A stretch of 39,937 nt of DNA from an uncultured Bacilli bacterium (lineage in GTDB: Bacteria; Bacillota_I; Bacilli_A; RF39; UBA660): contig CAKPMY010000015.1 in the NCBI GenBank assembly GCA_934168245.1, forward strand, positions 1 to 39,937, given 5' to 3'. The notes beneath the pieces are model-generated. The model searched no databases. It was given only the letters and a program-made list of their open reading frames with translations, and had not been told where the DNA came from. The position numbers and the translations under genes were made by a program. Numbering within the stretch: the stretch's first letter is position 1; each line of letters opens with the position of its first letter. This document shows positions 1 through 6,804 of this stretch, in pieces.

Positions 1-31
1 TTATTTTATCTTCGTAAGTTAATTTTGACAT
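1..31 (-). CDS. Start of a transposase OrfA-like protein (partial)
   Basis: Only ten codons are inside the window, reading MSKLTYEDKI from an ATG at 31-29. This beginning is typical of the helix-turn-helix OrfA protein of IS3-family elements, which with OrfB forms the DDE transposase by frameshifting. The GAGG ribosome binding site (complement of 39-42) lies 7 bases upstream, inside the stem of the hairpin at 37-70, so translation may be limited when transcription enters from outside the element. The short length limits confidence. Confidence 0.45.
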   Translation of the reverse strand, partial: MSKLTYEDKI

Positions 32-36
32 ATAAA

Positions 37-70
37 AACCTCGTTTCTCTTATGTCCAAGAAACGGGGTT
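37..70 (-). terminator. Hairpin at IS end; terminator for the upstream gene and RBS-masking stem
   Basis: AACCTCGTTTCT (37-48) and AGAAACGGGGTT (59-70) form a 12-pair stem with one G-U pair and a 10-base loop. On the minus strand the stem is followed by TTTTTAT, so it can terminate transcription from the gene at 105-1034. The same stem holds the GAGG ribosome binding site of the transposase-like ORF. Masking of transposase translation in read-through RNA is known for several IS families; here it is inferred. Confidence 0.6.
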
Positions 71-104
71 CATATCACTATCTACATCTACTTTATATTC
101 AAGT

Positions 105-1034
105 TTAACGTCCTAAACTACTATTAACTTTATTAACAAACTCATCAGGCTCTTCATTACAATATATCATAAGTATCTTACTACCTTTTTCAGTCCTATA
201 CTCAACAGATAACTCATATGAAGAATTATAATTAACTTTAGTATTAACACTGTTATCATTAAATACTTTAGAACTACCTACAATCGCCCCAAGAGGACCA
301 CCAAGTAGTGCCACTCCTAATAATTGATTTTCAACAGTATGATCTTTTTTCTGTGCTGTAACTTCATTCATTATAATTTTCTTTTTACTTTTAACTTCAA
401 TTACTGAATCATAACTAAAATCTAATTTAACGGTTCCAGTATTATCAGCATTAATTGTATATAGTGTTAACAATCTATTATTAACATCATTTATTAAGGC
501 ACAAGCCTTATCCGCAGCACTCTCATACCCATTAACTCCAAAAATGTAAGTTCCTAATACATAGTTACCAACACCAGTATTATTTACACTATCATTGTTA
601 GCATCAAGGTTATTCATATTACTTAAATCTGAATTATTAAGTACAGTATTTAAAACATTGTTTCCTTCAACTGGAACCTTATCACTTTTTTCAAACTTCA
701 AAAATAAATCAATAAGTAACAAGACAGTCGCTAAAGCCCATAAGTAGAATCCAATTTGAAAACTAAAATTCAAACTTGATTGTTTTAGTATTTTTTGATA
801 TACAATATATGCTGTATATATATGTCCTCCAAGAGCACCAATACAACTAAAATAATAACCTTTTTTAGCATTTCTTGCAACCATAGCCACAATAAATGTA
901 GCAAAGATTATAGAAAAAAGAACTCCTTTAATTTCATAGGTATTAATACCACCAACACCTTCAATTACAATAAATTCCAGAAATCCGGCTAAAACTAGTA
1001 TTCCACAGTATGCATAAGCCAAATTTTTTTTCAT
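105..1034 (-). CDS. Four-helix membrane protein of unknown function
   Basis: A 309-residue protein that I do not recognise. The start is the ATG at 1034, with AAGGAG nine bases upstream; a TTG three codons earlier would be in frame but overlaps that site. Residues 1-110 hold four hydrophobic segments that should span the membrane. An Asn/Asp-rich linker (about 115-155) follows, then a beta-rich soluble part (about 160-309) containing a glycine-rich hydrophobic stretch (LLGVALLGGPLGAIVGSS). The soluble part looks like a small lipid- or protein-binding domain. The gene stands alone, runs toward the IS end and is ended by the hairpin at 37-70. A short ACTCT-TTAT-AGAGT inverted repeat lies just upstream of the ribosome binding site. 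Confidence 0.75.
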   Translation of the reverse strand: MKKNLAYAYCGILVLAGFLEFIVIEGVGGINTYEIKGVLFSIIFATFIVAMVARNAKKGYYFSCIGALGGHIYTAYIVYQKILKQSSLNFSFQIGFYLWALATVLLLIDLFLKFEKSDKVPVEGNNVLNTVLNNSDLSNMNNLDANNDSVNNTGVGNYVLGTYIFGVNGYESAADKACALINDVNNRLLTLYTINADNTGTVKLDFSYDSVIEVKSKKKIIMNEVTAQKKDHTVENQLLGVALLGGPLGAIVGSSKVFNDNSVNTKVNYNSSYELSVEYRTEKGSKILMIYCNEEPDEFVNKVNSSLGR

Positions 1035-1093
1035 ACTCCACAACTCCTTACTCTATAAAGAGTATAACATAGAGATAAAAAAAACAAAAGAAA

Positions 1094-1112
1094 AAGGATG
1101 AACTTCATCCTT
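1094..1112 (-). terminator. Intrinsic terminator after the dehydrogenase gene
   Basis: AAGGATGAA-C-TTCATCCTT is a perfect 9-pair inverted repeat that overlaps the stop codon of the gene at 1111-2154. On the minus strand it is followed by TTTCTTTTG. Confidence 0.75.
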
Positions 1113-2154
1113 ATTTAACGATATATTTCATTTCACCCATTCTAGAAGTAGGTACAAATCCAGCCTCAGCCTTAACTACATCTGGAATTCTATTTACTAT
1201 TGCTGAACAAGTAAGTTCAACTGTACAAGGTCTAGTAATAACTAAATTAGTATTAGGTTCTCCCTCAACTGTCCAGTCATTTCTATCACAGTCTTCTTTA
1301 CTGTAAACTTTACCAATACATTCAGTCTCTAAAATGATTCCTTGTTTAGTAGTCGTTGTAACAACAGCACTCATACCAGTCGCAACTCCTGCTTTAATAT
1401 CCATATCTAATGTTGTAGAATGAATATCTTCATCACTGAATTGTGGAACACATTTTTGAGTTTGACTAACCACATCTAAATGTAATTTATCACATAACCA
1501 TCCATTAACATTCCACATATAACTTGGTGTATAAGTACCAGAATTAATAATACTTTGACGTTCTTCATCACTCATTCTATCAACACTCGCAACATCTCTA
1601 TCAAACTCTTCTGAAGTAAGACCAGCACCATGTGCCTTTGCAAGTGCAATACCATAATCTTCTACATTATAAGAAGAACTTCCTTTAATTTTTGTAATTC
1701 TTTGCGTTGTACCTGCTAAAGTACTAATCAAGTTACCCCAAAAAGCATCTTGATAACCAGAACCTGTAATTGTACAATTATTTTCTTTTGCTAACTTATC
1801 AATCTCTAAAGTAAGAGTAGGGTTAGAGTTCATTGGATAAAAAGCCTCTTCACAAGTAGTGATAGCATTAACTCCATGTTTAGCACATAAAAGTAGGGCA
1901 TCACGACAATCAGCAAGTAAACTCATTGTAGTAACTATACAAACATCTGCTTTTACTTCACTAAATAAAGCCTCAGCCGCTTCAACAGAAACTACTTTAA
2001 CACCAATATTTTCTCCTTCTATAATTTCTCCAACATCTTTTCCAATAACATTTGGATTAATGTCTACTGCACCAACAATATCCCAACCATTTTCAAGGAC
2101 ATAGCGCATTGTATACTTAGCCATTTTTCCACAGCCATATTGAATAACTTTCAT
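1111..2154 (-). CDS. 2,4-diaminopentanoate dehydrogenase-like NAD(P)-dependent enzyme
   Basis: A 347-residue enzyme with an N-terminal Rossmann fold (GCGKMAKYTMRYV at residues 8-20, then an acidic VDIN at the end of the second strand) followed by a DapB-like catalytic part. The overall pattern and length match the family that includes 2,4-diaminopentanoate dehydrogenase of clostridial ornithine fermentation, which acts on a free amine next to a carbon chain using NAD(P). None of the partner genes of that pathway (oraE, oraS, ortAB) is in the window, so the true substrate is open; amino acid or diamine dehydrogenase is the safe reading. It is a single-gene unit with its own terminator. Start ATG at 2154, with AGGAGGAT directly upstream. 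Confidence 0.75.
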   Translation of the reverse strand: MKVIQYGCGKMAKYTMRYVLENGWDIVGAVDINPNVIGKDVGEIIEGENIGVKVVSVEAAEALFSEVKADVCIVTTMSLLADCRDALLLCAKHGVNAITTCEEAFYPMNSNPTLTLEIDKLAKENNCTITGSGYQDAFWGNLISTLAGTTQRITKIKGSSSYNVEDYGIALAKAHGAGLTSEEFDRDVASVDRMSDEERQSIINSGTYTPSYMWNVNGWLCDKLHLDVVSQTQKCVPQFSDEDIHSTTLDMDIKAGVATGMSAVVTTTTKQGIILETECIGKVYSKEDCDRNDWTVEGEPNTNLVITRPCTVELTCSAIVNRIPDVVKAEAGFVPTSRMGEMKYIVK

Positions 2155-2229
2155 TTTATCATCCTCCTAGTTTTATCTTACCATAAAATAAAATATCTAA
2201 TCAAAAAAAATATTCTAACTAGTCATTTT

Positions 2230-2258
2230 TTGACAAATAAAAAATAATATGTTATATT
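2230..2258 (+). promoter_or_regulatory. Promoter of the asnS T-box transcript
   Basis: TTGACA (2230-2235), a 17-base spacer and TATATT (2253-2258). The T-box leader begins just downstream. Confidence 0.8.
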
Positions 2259-2264
2259 TATCTT

Positions 2265-2557
2265 GCAATGAAGAGGAAAAGTAAACAAAAAATTTATTCG
2301 AGTGAGTTAGGTATAGTGTGAACTAATAATAAAATTTTGTTGAAAGAACACCTTGGAGCAAACTACCGAAAAGATAATATCTTAGTAGACTAGTTCGGAA
2401 GCAATCCGTTATCATATTGCTAGGTTTGTTAGAACTAAAAAAGAGTGATTATTGAAAACAAGCCATTATTTATAATGGTTTTTTTGATAATAAATTAAGG
2501 TGGCACCACGGAATACCCGATATTCGTCCTTATTGTAGGATGTATCGGGTATTTTTA
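2265..2557 (+). promoter_or_regulatory. T-box leader of asnS (Asn specifier AAC) with terminator
   Basis: The conserved T-box sequence AAGGTGGCACCACGG sits at 2497-2511. Stem I starts near the AGTGAG at 2301 and has an AAC triplet (2321-2323), the Asn codon, in the expected specifier position. The terminator is AATACCCGATA (2512-2522) paired with TATCGGGTATT (2543-2553) followed by a T-run. Uncharged tRNA-Asn is expected to stabilise the antiterminator and switch on asnS. Just before the T-box sequence another hairpin, AGCCATTAT-TT-ATAATGGTT (2461-2480), is followed by a run of T and looks like a terminator in its own right; it takes the place of stem III. Confidence 0.9.
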
Positions 2558-2576
2558 TATATAAGGAAGTGATTTT

Positions 2577-2633
2577 ATGGAAGAAGACAATAATAACAAT
2601 AATAACTATATCAACAAAAAAATAAAATTATAA
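2577..2633 (+). CDS. Asn-rich 18-residue mini-ORF between T-box and asnS
   Basis: ATG at 2577 is preceded by AAGGAAGTGATTTT, a good ribosome binding site located right after the T-box terminator. The peptide begins MEEDNNNNNN and contains seven Asn in 18 residues. It ends 53 bases before asnS. In AT-rich DNA Asn codons are common, so the enrichment alone is weak evidence, but thrS has a matching Thr-rich mini-ORF in the same place. A TTTCCT at 2642-2647, nine bases after its stop, can pair with the AGGAAA ribosome binding site of asnS (2673-2678), so translation of the mini-ORF may affect initiation at asnS. Role inferred. Confidence 0.6.
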   Translation: MEEDNNNNNNYINKKIKL

Positions 2634-2686
2634 AACGGATATTTCCTACAAGTATCTAAAAATATATTTGAAAGGAAAAAAATAAT

Positions 2687-4057
2687 ATGGAAATTAAAAA
2701 AGTATATGATGATTATAAATCATTAATCGAAAAAGAAATTACTATTCAAGGATGGATTAGAAAACATCGTAAACAAAAAGAAATAAGTTTTATTGAACTA
2801 TCAGATGGAACTTGTTTTAAAAAATTACAAATTATATATGATAAATCTTTAAAGGAGTATGATAGTATTACAAAGATTCATTTTGGCTCTGCCTTAAAAG
2901 TAACAGGTATTTTAAAACTATCTCCTGTAAAAGATCAATTAATTGAACTACACGCCGAAAAAGTTGAGTTATTAGCGGACTGTTCCGAAGATTATCCTAT
3001 TCAACCTAAACCTCACAGTAGGGAATTCTTACGAGAAGAAGGCTATCTAAGACCAAGAACCACCTTATTTCAAGCAATTTTTCGCATAAGAAGTATAACG
3101 GCTATGGCAATTCACAAATATTTTCAAGACCATGGTTATATTTATCTTCAGGCTCCAATACTTACCTCAAGTGACTGCGAAGGAGCCGGAGAAATGTTTC
3201 AAGTCACAACTCAAAGTCTAGAAGAAATAGCCAAAACTGGTAAAGTTGATTACACCAAAGACTTTTTTCAAAAGAAAGTAGGCCTATCTGTTTCTACCCA
3301 ATTTGAAGCCGAAACCTTTGCTCAAGCCTTTACTAAAACCTACACCTTTGGCCCAACCTTTAGAGCCGATCCTTCCCATACACCTTATCATATTGCTGAA
3401 TTCTGGCAAATAGAACCTGAAGTAGCTTTCTGTGACTTAGAAGGAATAATGGATATTGCTGAAGAGTTAATGAAGTATGTCATAAAATGTGTCCTAAAAC
3501 ATGCTAAAGACGAAATGGAATATTTAGATCAGTTTGTTGAAAAAGGCCTAATCAAAAAATTAAAAAAAGTAACTAAAGAATCCTTTAAAAGAGTACCTTA
3601 CAAAGACTGCATAAAAATACTCCAAGAAGCCAAAAAAGACTTTGTCTTTACACCCACGTATGGTTCTGATATTGCTAAAGAACATGAAAAGTATTTAACT
3701 GAGTATTTTGCTTGTCCAATGTTTATTATTAATTGGCCCAAAGAAATAAAAGCCTTCTACATGAAACATCTAGAGGATGGAACAGTCGCTGGAGCTGACT
3801 TAGAATTACCAGGAATAGGCGAAGTCTTTGGTATGAGTCAAAGAGAAGATGATTATGATGTCCTTCTAAAAGAAATGCAAAATAAAGATATGAAAATAGA
3901 AGACTATGCCTGGTACTTAAAATTAAGAAAATATGGAGGAGTCCAAACATCTGGTTTTGGTATTGGTTTTGAAAGATTACTAATGTACTTAACCGGTATT
4001 GAAAACATCAAAGATGTAACACCTTATCCTAGAACTGTTTCTAATTGTGAATTTTAA
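2687..4057 (+). CDS. asnS: Asparaginyl-tRNA synthetase
   Basis: A 456-residue class IIb synthetase that charges tRNA-Asn with asparagine. The N-terminal OB-fold anticodon-binding domain covers about residues 1-105 (WIRKHRKQKEISFIELSDG). The catalytic core holds motif 2 (FRADPSHTPYHIAEFWQIEP) and motif 3 (GFGIGFERLLMYLTG). The ending TPYPRTVSNCEF is of the AsnRS type rather than AspRS, and the Asn T-box upstream agrees. Length is normal for the family. Ribosome binding site AAAGGAAAAAAATAAT before ATG 2687. Expression should be controlled by uncharged tRNA-Asn through the T-box and possibly by the Asn-rich mini-ORF. Confidence 0.95.
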   Translation: MEIKKVYDDYKSLIEKEITIQGWIRKHRKQKEISFIELSDGTCFKKLQIIYDKSLKEYDSITKIHFGSALKVTGILKLSPVKDQLIELHAEKVELLADCSEDYPIQPKPHSREFLREEGYLRPRTTLFQAIFRIRSITAMAIHKYFQDHGYIYLQAPILTSSDCEGAGEMFQVTTQSLEEIAKTGKVDYTKDFFQKKVGLSVSTQFEAETFAQAFTKTYTFGPTFRADPSHTPYHIAEFWQIEPEVAFCDLEGIMDIAEELMKYVIKCVLKHAKDEMEYLDQFVEKGLIKKLKKVTKESFKRVPYKDCIKILQEAKKDFVFTPTYGSDIAKEHEKYLTEYFACPMFIINWPKEIKAFYMKHLEDGTVAGADLELPGIGEVFGMSQREDDYDVLLKEMQNKDMKIEDYAWYLKLRKYGGVQTSGFGIGFERLLMYLTGIENIKDVTPYPRTVSNCEF

Positions 4058-4107
4058 CTTTAAATAACTGCAAAAATTCTTTATAATATACCTAAGAGGT
4101 GAAAACT

Positions 4108-4986
4108 ATGGAACTAAAACAAGTAGGAGAAAAAACATATTACATTGAAAATAATACTAATATCGGTATCTATCTTTTAGATGATAAACATATCTTTCTA
4201 ATTGATACTGGTAATGATAAAGAAGCAGGTAAAAAGATTTTAAAAATAGTAGCCGAAAAAGGCTGGGAAGTAGTAGGTATAATTTCTACTCATTCTAATG
4301 CTGATCATGTCGGTGGCAACAAAGTAATTCAAGAACGTACTAATTGTAAAATATATAGTTATGGTATTGAAAAATGTATTACTGAGTACCCATTGCTAGA
4401 ACCATCTTTCTTATATGGGGCTTATCCCTTTGAGGCTATAAGAAATAAATTCTTAATGGCAAAGCCATCAATCGTAACAGATATTGATAATAATCTACCA
4501 GACGGTTTAGAATACATCGTTTTAAGAGGCCATTTCTTTGATATGATTGGGGTAAAAACGTCAGATGACGTAGTCTTCCTAGGAGATTCTCTTTTTAGTG
4601 AAGAAACAATTACTAAATATCATATTTTCTTTATCTATGATGTCGCTGAATACTTAAATACTCTAAATATCTTAAAAGAACTACCAGCAAAAATGTATAT
4701 CCCGTCTCATTGTCCTGCTACTGCTAATATTAAAGACTTAATAAAAATAAATGAAAATAAAATAAATGAAATCTTAGACTACTTATATAATCTTTGTAAA
4801 GAAAATATTACTTTTGAAGATATCTTAAAGAGTGTCTTTGATAATTACGCTCTAGTAATGAATGCCACTCAATATGTTTTAATTAGTAGTACTATAAAGT
4901 CTTATCTTTCTTATTTAAAAGATCAAAATAAATTAACTTATGAATTTATCGACAACAAAATGTATTGGAAACAAAATGAGGTATAA
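4108..4986 (+). CDS. Metallo-beta-lactamase-fold hydrolase
   Basis: A 292-residue protein of the metallo-beta-lactamase superfamily. The metal-binding motif reads THSNADHVGG, with Asn in the place of the second His of the common HxHxDH motif; I believe this variant recurs in related proteins. Further metal ligands are likely the His of LRGHFFDMIG, the Asp of FLGDSLF and the His of PSHCPA. The C-terminal 80 residues look helical and may be a winged-helix addition. Start chosen at ATG 4108 because AGAGGTG is correctly spaced there; a GTG three codons earlier overlaps that site. TATAAT at 4082-4087 is a likely -10. The stop lies two bases before the next gene, so the two are co-transcribed. Substrate unknown. 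Confidence 0.8.
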   Translation: MELKQVGEKTYYIENNTNIGIYLLDDKHIFLIDTGNDKEAGKKILKIVAEKGWEVVGIISTHSNADHVGGNKVIQERTNCKIYSYGIEKCITEYPLLEPSFLYGAYPFEAIRNKFLMAKPSIVTDIDNNLPDGLEYIVLRGHFFDMIGVKTSDDVVFLGDSLFSEETITKYHIFFIYDVAEYLNTLNILKELPAKMYIPSHCPATANIKDLIKINENKINEILDYLYNLCKENITFEDILKSVFDNYALVMNATQYVLISSTIKSYLSYLKDQNKLTYEFIDNKMYWKQNEV

Positions 4987-4988
4987 TT

Positions 4989-5348
4989 ATGGAACATATA
5001 ATGAAACTATATGCTTCTAACTTTGAAGCCTTAACTAAAAATAATAAAACTAGAGAATATCGTTTAAATGATTCTAAAAGGTGTCTCATAAAACCAAGTG
5101 ACACTATTAGATTTCAAAAGTTACCTGACTTTGATGAAGAAGTAATAGCTGAAGTACTAAAAAGAGAAGACTTCCCTGATTGGTATTCTTGTTACGAAAA
5201 GTATTTCGATGAAGACTTTAAAGATACATATCAAGATGTTGAAGCCGTAGTTCAAGATACTTATAATGGTTATTATACTGAAGAAGAAACTAAAGAGAAT
5301 GGTTGTGTTGTTTTTACGATTAAAGTCTTACAAAAAATAAAGAAATAA
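4989..5348 (+). CDS. ASCH-domain (DUF3850-like) small protein
   Basis: A 119-residue protein that starts two bases after the metallo-hydrolase stop, with GAGG nearby. The beginning (MKLYASNFEALTKNNKTREYRLN) and the KPSDTIRFQKL strand fit the ASCH fold, a small beta-barrel thought to bind RNA or modified nucleosides. The TREYRL segment is the usual conserved patch of this branch. A second ASCH-type protein lies at 18354. Whether it acts with the hydrolase upstream is unknown; only tight linkage suggests it. Confidence 0.7.
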   Translation: MEHIMKLYASNFEALTKNNKTREYRLNDSKRCLIKPSDTIRFQKLPDFDEEVIAEVLKREDFPDWYSCYEKYFDEDFKDTYQDVEAVVQDTYNGYYTEEETKENGCVVFTIKVLQKIKK

Positions 5349-5397
5349 GCAAGTAAAGTGAATTAAAAGTAGTTCACCAAGTACTTATTTCTTTTTC
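5346..5397 (+). terminator. Terminator after the ASCH gene
   Basis: AAGTA (5351-5355) and TACTT (about 5381-5385) enclose an inner TGAA/TTCA stem, followed by ATTTCTTTTTC. The stem is interrupted, so it is moderate in strength. Confidence 0.5.
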
Positions 5398-5435
5398 TAT
5401 GTAACAAAACTGTAAGGTTTAATTTTAAATATATC

Positions 5436-5444
5436 TGCTATAAT
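5436..5444 (+). promoter_or_regulatory. Extended -10 promoter of the VanZ-RDD gene
   Basis: TGCTATAAT, an extended -10 element, 22 bases before the start codon region. No clear -35 was found. The same TGCTATAAT is seen before 20992 and 35689. Confidence 0.55.
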
Positions 5445-5465
5445 ACTACTGAAAGGAAGATTAGT

Positions 5466-6551
5466 ATGCAATATATATCTACAATTAAAACATCTATAAT
5501 ATTTTTTCCCGCTATAGCCCTTATCTTTACAATTCCCTATATTTTAAAACAATATCATAGGTATGGTTCTATTAATAAACTAAGAACTTTAATTGTTTAT
5601 TCTTTTATTTTATATATGATGACTATCTATTTTCTAGTAATTTTGCCCTTACCAGATATTAATAATCTTCCACCAATCAAAAAAATATATAATTTAATTC
5701 CCTTTAATTTTATAATTGACATTATCAAAGAGACTTCTTTTAATATTTCAAATCCATCTACTTACTTAAAAGCCTTAACAGAAAATTGTATTTATGTTGT
5801 TATATTTAATATTTTAATGACTATTCCATTTGGTATGTATCTAAGATACTACTACAAGGCTAGTTTCAAAAAGACTCTCATTTTATCTTTTTCTCTAAGT
5901 CTATTTTTTGAACTAACTCAACTAACTGGTCTATACTTTATTTATCCTCATCCTTATAGATTATTTGATGTTGATGATTTAATTTTAAATACAACTGGTG
6001 GTGTAGTAGGTTATTTATTATTTGGTTTAGTTGAAAAGTATTTACCATCTCGTGAAAAGATAGATAAAGATTCTCTTGAACGTGGAAAGGTAATTTCCGG
6101 TCTAAGAAGATTAACATACTTCTTTCTAGATTTATTTATCTATTGTATCTTTCATATGACTATCTCTATATTTATAAATAATAATTATCTAAACTATATA
6201 ACCTTAATAACTTACTACATATTAATTCCTTATCTAACAAAAGGTTATACACCAGCTGGTAAATTTTTAAATATAAAAATATCTCCCGAAAATAAACCAT
6301 TTCTTAGAATAAGTCTAAGAGCAATCTTCATCTATCTTTATTATTATAAGATAGTCTACTTCCTAACACTACCAACCTTAGTATTTAATTATTTTAATCT
6401 AAATATATTGACAACTTTCTACTTACCAACATCAGCTTTAATACTAGTTTTATTCTATTTTATAAATGTAATTCATTTATTAAAAAACAAAACTATGTTT
6501 TATGACTCATTATTAAAAGTTAATTTAGAAAGTACTATCAAGACTGAATAG
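5466..6551 (+). CDS. VanZ-RDD fusion membrane protein
   Basis: A 361-residue integral membrane protein. Residues 1-195 fit the VanZ family: several helices, the YFLVILPLPD segment near residue 60, and FELTQLTGLYFIYPHPYRLFDVDDLILNTTGG, whose ELTQ and FDVDDLI patches are the family hallmark. Residues 200-361 resemble the RDD family: an R at the start of a helix, then YLTKGYTPAGKFLNIKI, the usual P-x-GK patch, and further helices. VanZ is linked to low-level teicoplanin resistance; RDD proteins include ion transporters. The role of the fusion is unknown. Ribosome binding site GAAAGGAAGATTAGT before ATG 5466. Confidence 0.8.
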   Translation: MQYISTIKTSIIFFPAIALIFTIPYILKQYHRYGSINKLRTLIVYSFILYMMTIYFLVILPLPDINNLPPIKKIYNLIPFNFIIDIIKETSFNISNPSTYLKALTENCIYVVIFNILMTIPFGMYLRYYYKASFKKTLILSFSLSLFFELTQLTGLYFIYPHPYRLFDVDDLILNTTGGVVGYLLFGLVEKYLPSREKIDKDSLERGKVISGLRRLTYFFLDLFIYCIFHMTISIFINNNYLNYITLITYYILIPYLTKGYTPAGKFLNIKISPENKPFLRISLRAIFIYLYYYKIVYFLTLPTLVFNYFNLNILTTFYLPTSALILVLFYFINVIHLLKNKTMFYDSLLKVNLESTIKTE

Positions 6552-6572
6552 TTAACGTCAATTTACATAAAT

Positions 6573-6601
6573 TTGACAAAATAGTAAAAGTATCATATAC
6601 T
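6573..6601 (+). promoter_or_regulatory. Promoter of the ABC exporter leader
   Basis: TTGACA (6573-6578), a 17-base spacer and TATACT (6596-6601). The untranslated region has a GTAGTAA/TTACTAC stem (6608-6614 with 6636-6642) and a 16-base perfect palindrome AAACTATTAATAGTTT (6648-6663) directly before the leader ribosome binding site. Confidence 0.8.
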
Positions 6602-6672
6602 ATTAGCGTAGTAATTTAATTCGACCATTCGCGTTTTACTACCAGATAAACTATTAATAGTTTAAAGGAATA

Positions 6673-6804
6673 ATGAAGAGCCTTAAGAATCTCCTCATGA
6701 ATGGCAACAAACATGAAACAATTATTTTTGTGATTGTTATTTGTTGCATGTTCATGAAAGGAGGTTCTTTTTTCTTTACAATCACGAATGAAAGGAAGAT
6801 TACT
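6673..6804 (+). CDS. Leader ORF in frame with the ABC exporter
   Basis: ATG 6673 has its own ribosome binding site (AAAGGAATA). The frame stays open for 44 codons and continues without a stop into the exporter, whose own site and ATG are at 6805. The stretch encodes a hydrophobic segment (TIIFVIVICCMF) followed by MKGGSFFF. It can be read as a regulatory leader peptide whose translation opens the terminator at 6685-6773, or as the N-terminal extension of a longer exporter isoform. I favour the first because an extension like this is not usual for the family and because the region is full of RNA structure. Confidence 0.5.
6685..6773 (+). promoter_or_regulatory. Large nested terminator/attenuator before the ABC exporter
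   Basis: AAGAATCTCCTCATGAA (6685-6701) pairs with TTCATGA-AA-GGAGGTTCTT (6751-6769), with a two-base bulge and one G-U pair, and runs straight into TTTTTT (6768-6773). Inside it GCAACAAA (6704-6711) pairs with TTTGTTGC (6740-6747). The whole is a strong intrinsic terminator lying inside the leader ORF. GTGATTGT (6730-6737) can also pair with ACAATCAC (6778-6785), a possible competing fold. Ribosome movement or stalling in the leader would decide whether transcription reaches the exporter gene. Confidence 0.7.

Larger units (their letters stand above)
1..72 (-). mobile_element. End of an IS3-type insertion sequence (partial)
   Basis: Read on the minus strand, positions 72 to 53 give TGAACCCCGTTTCTTGGACA, which has the look of an IS3/IS150-type terminal inverted repeat: an ACCCC block followed by TTGGACA, which can double as a -35 box. 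The start of an OrfA-like reading frame follows at 31. The rest of the element lies outside the window, so the other inverted repeat and the target duplication cannot be checked. Assignment to IS3 is from memory of the family, not from a search. Confidence 0.5.
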
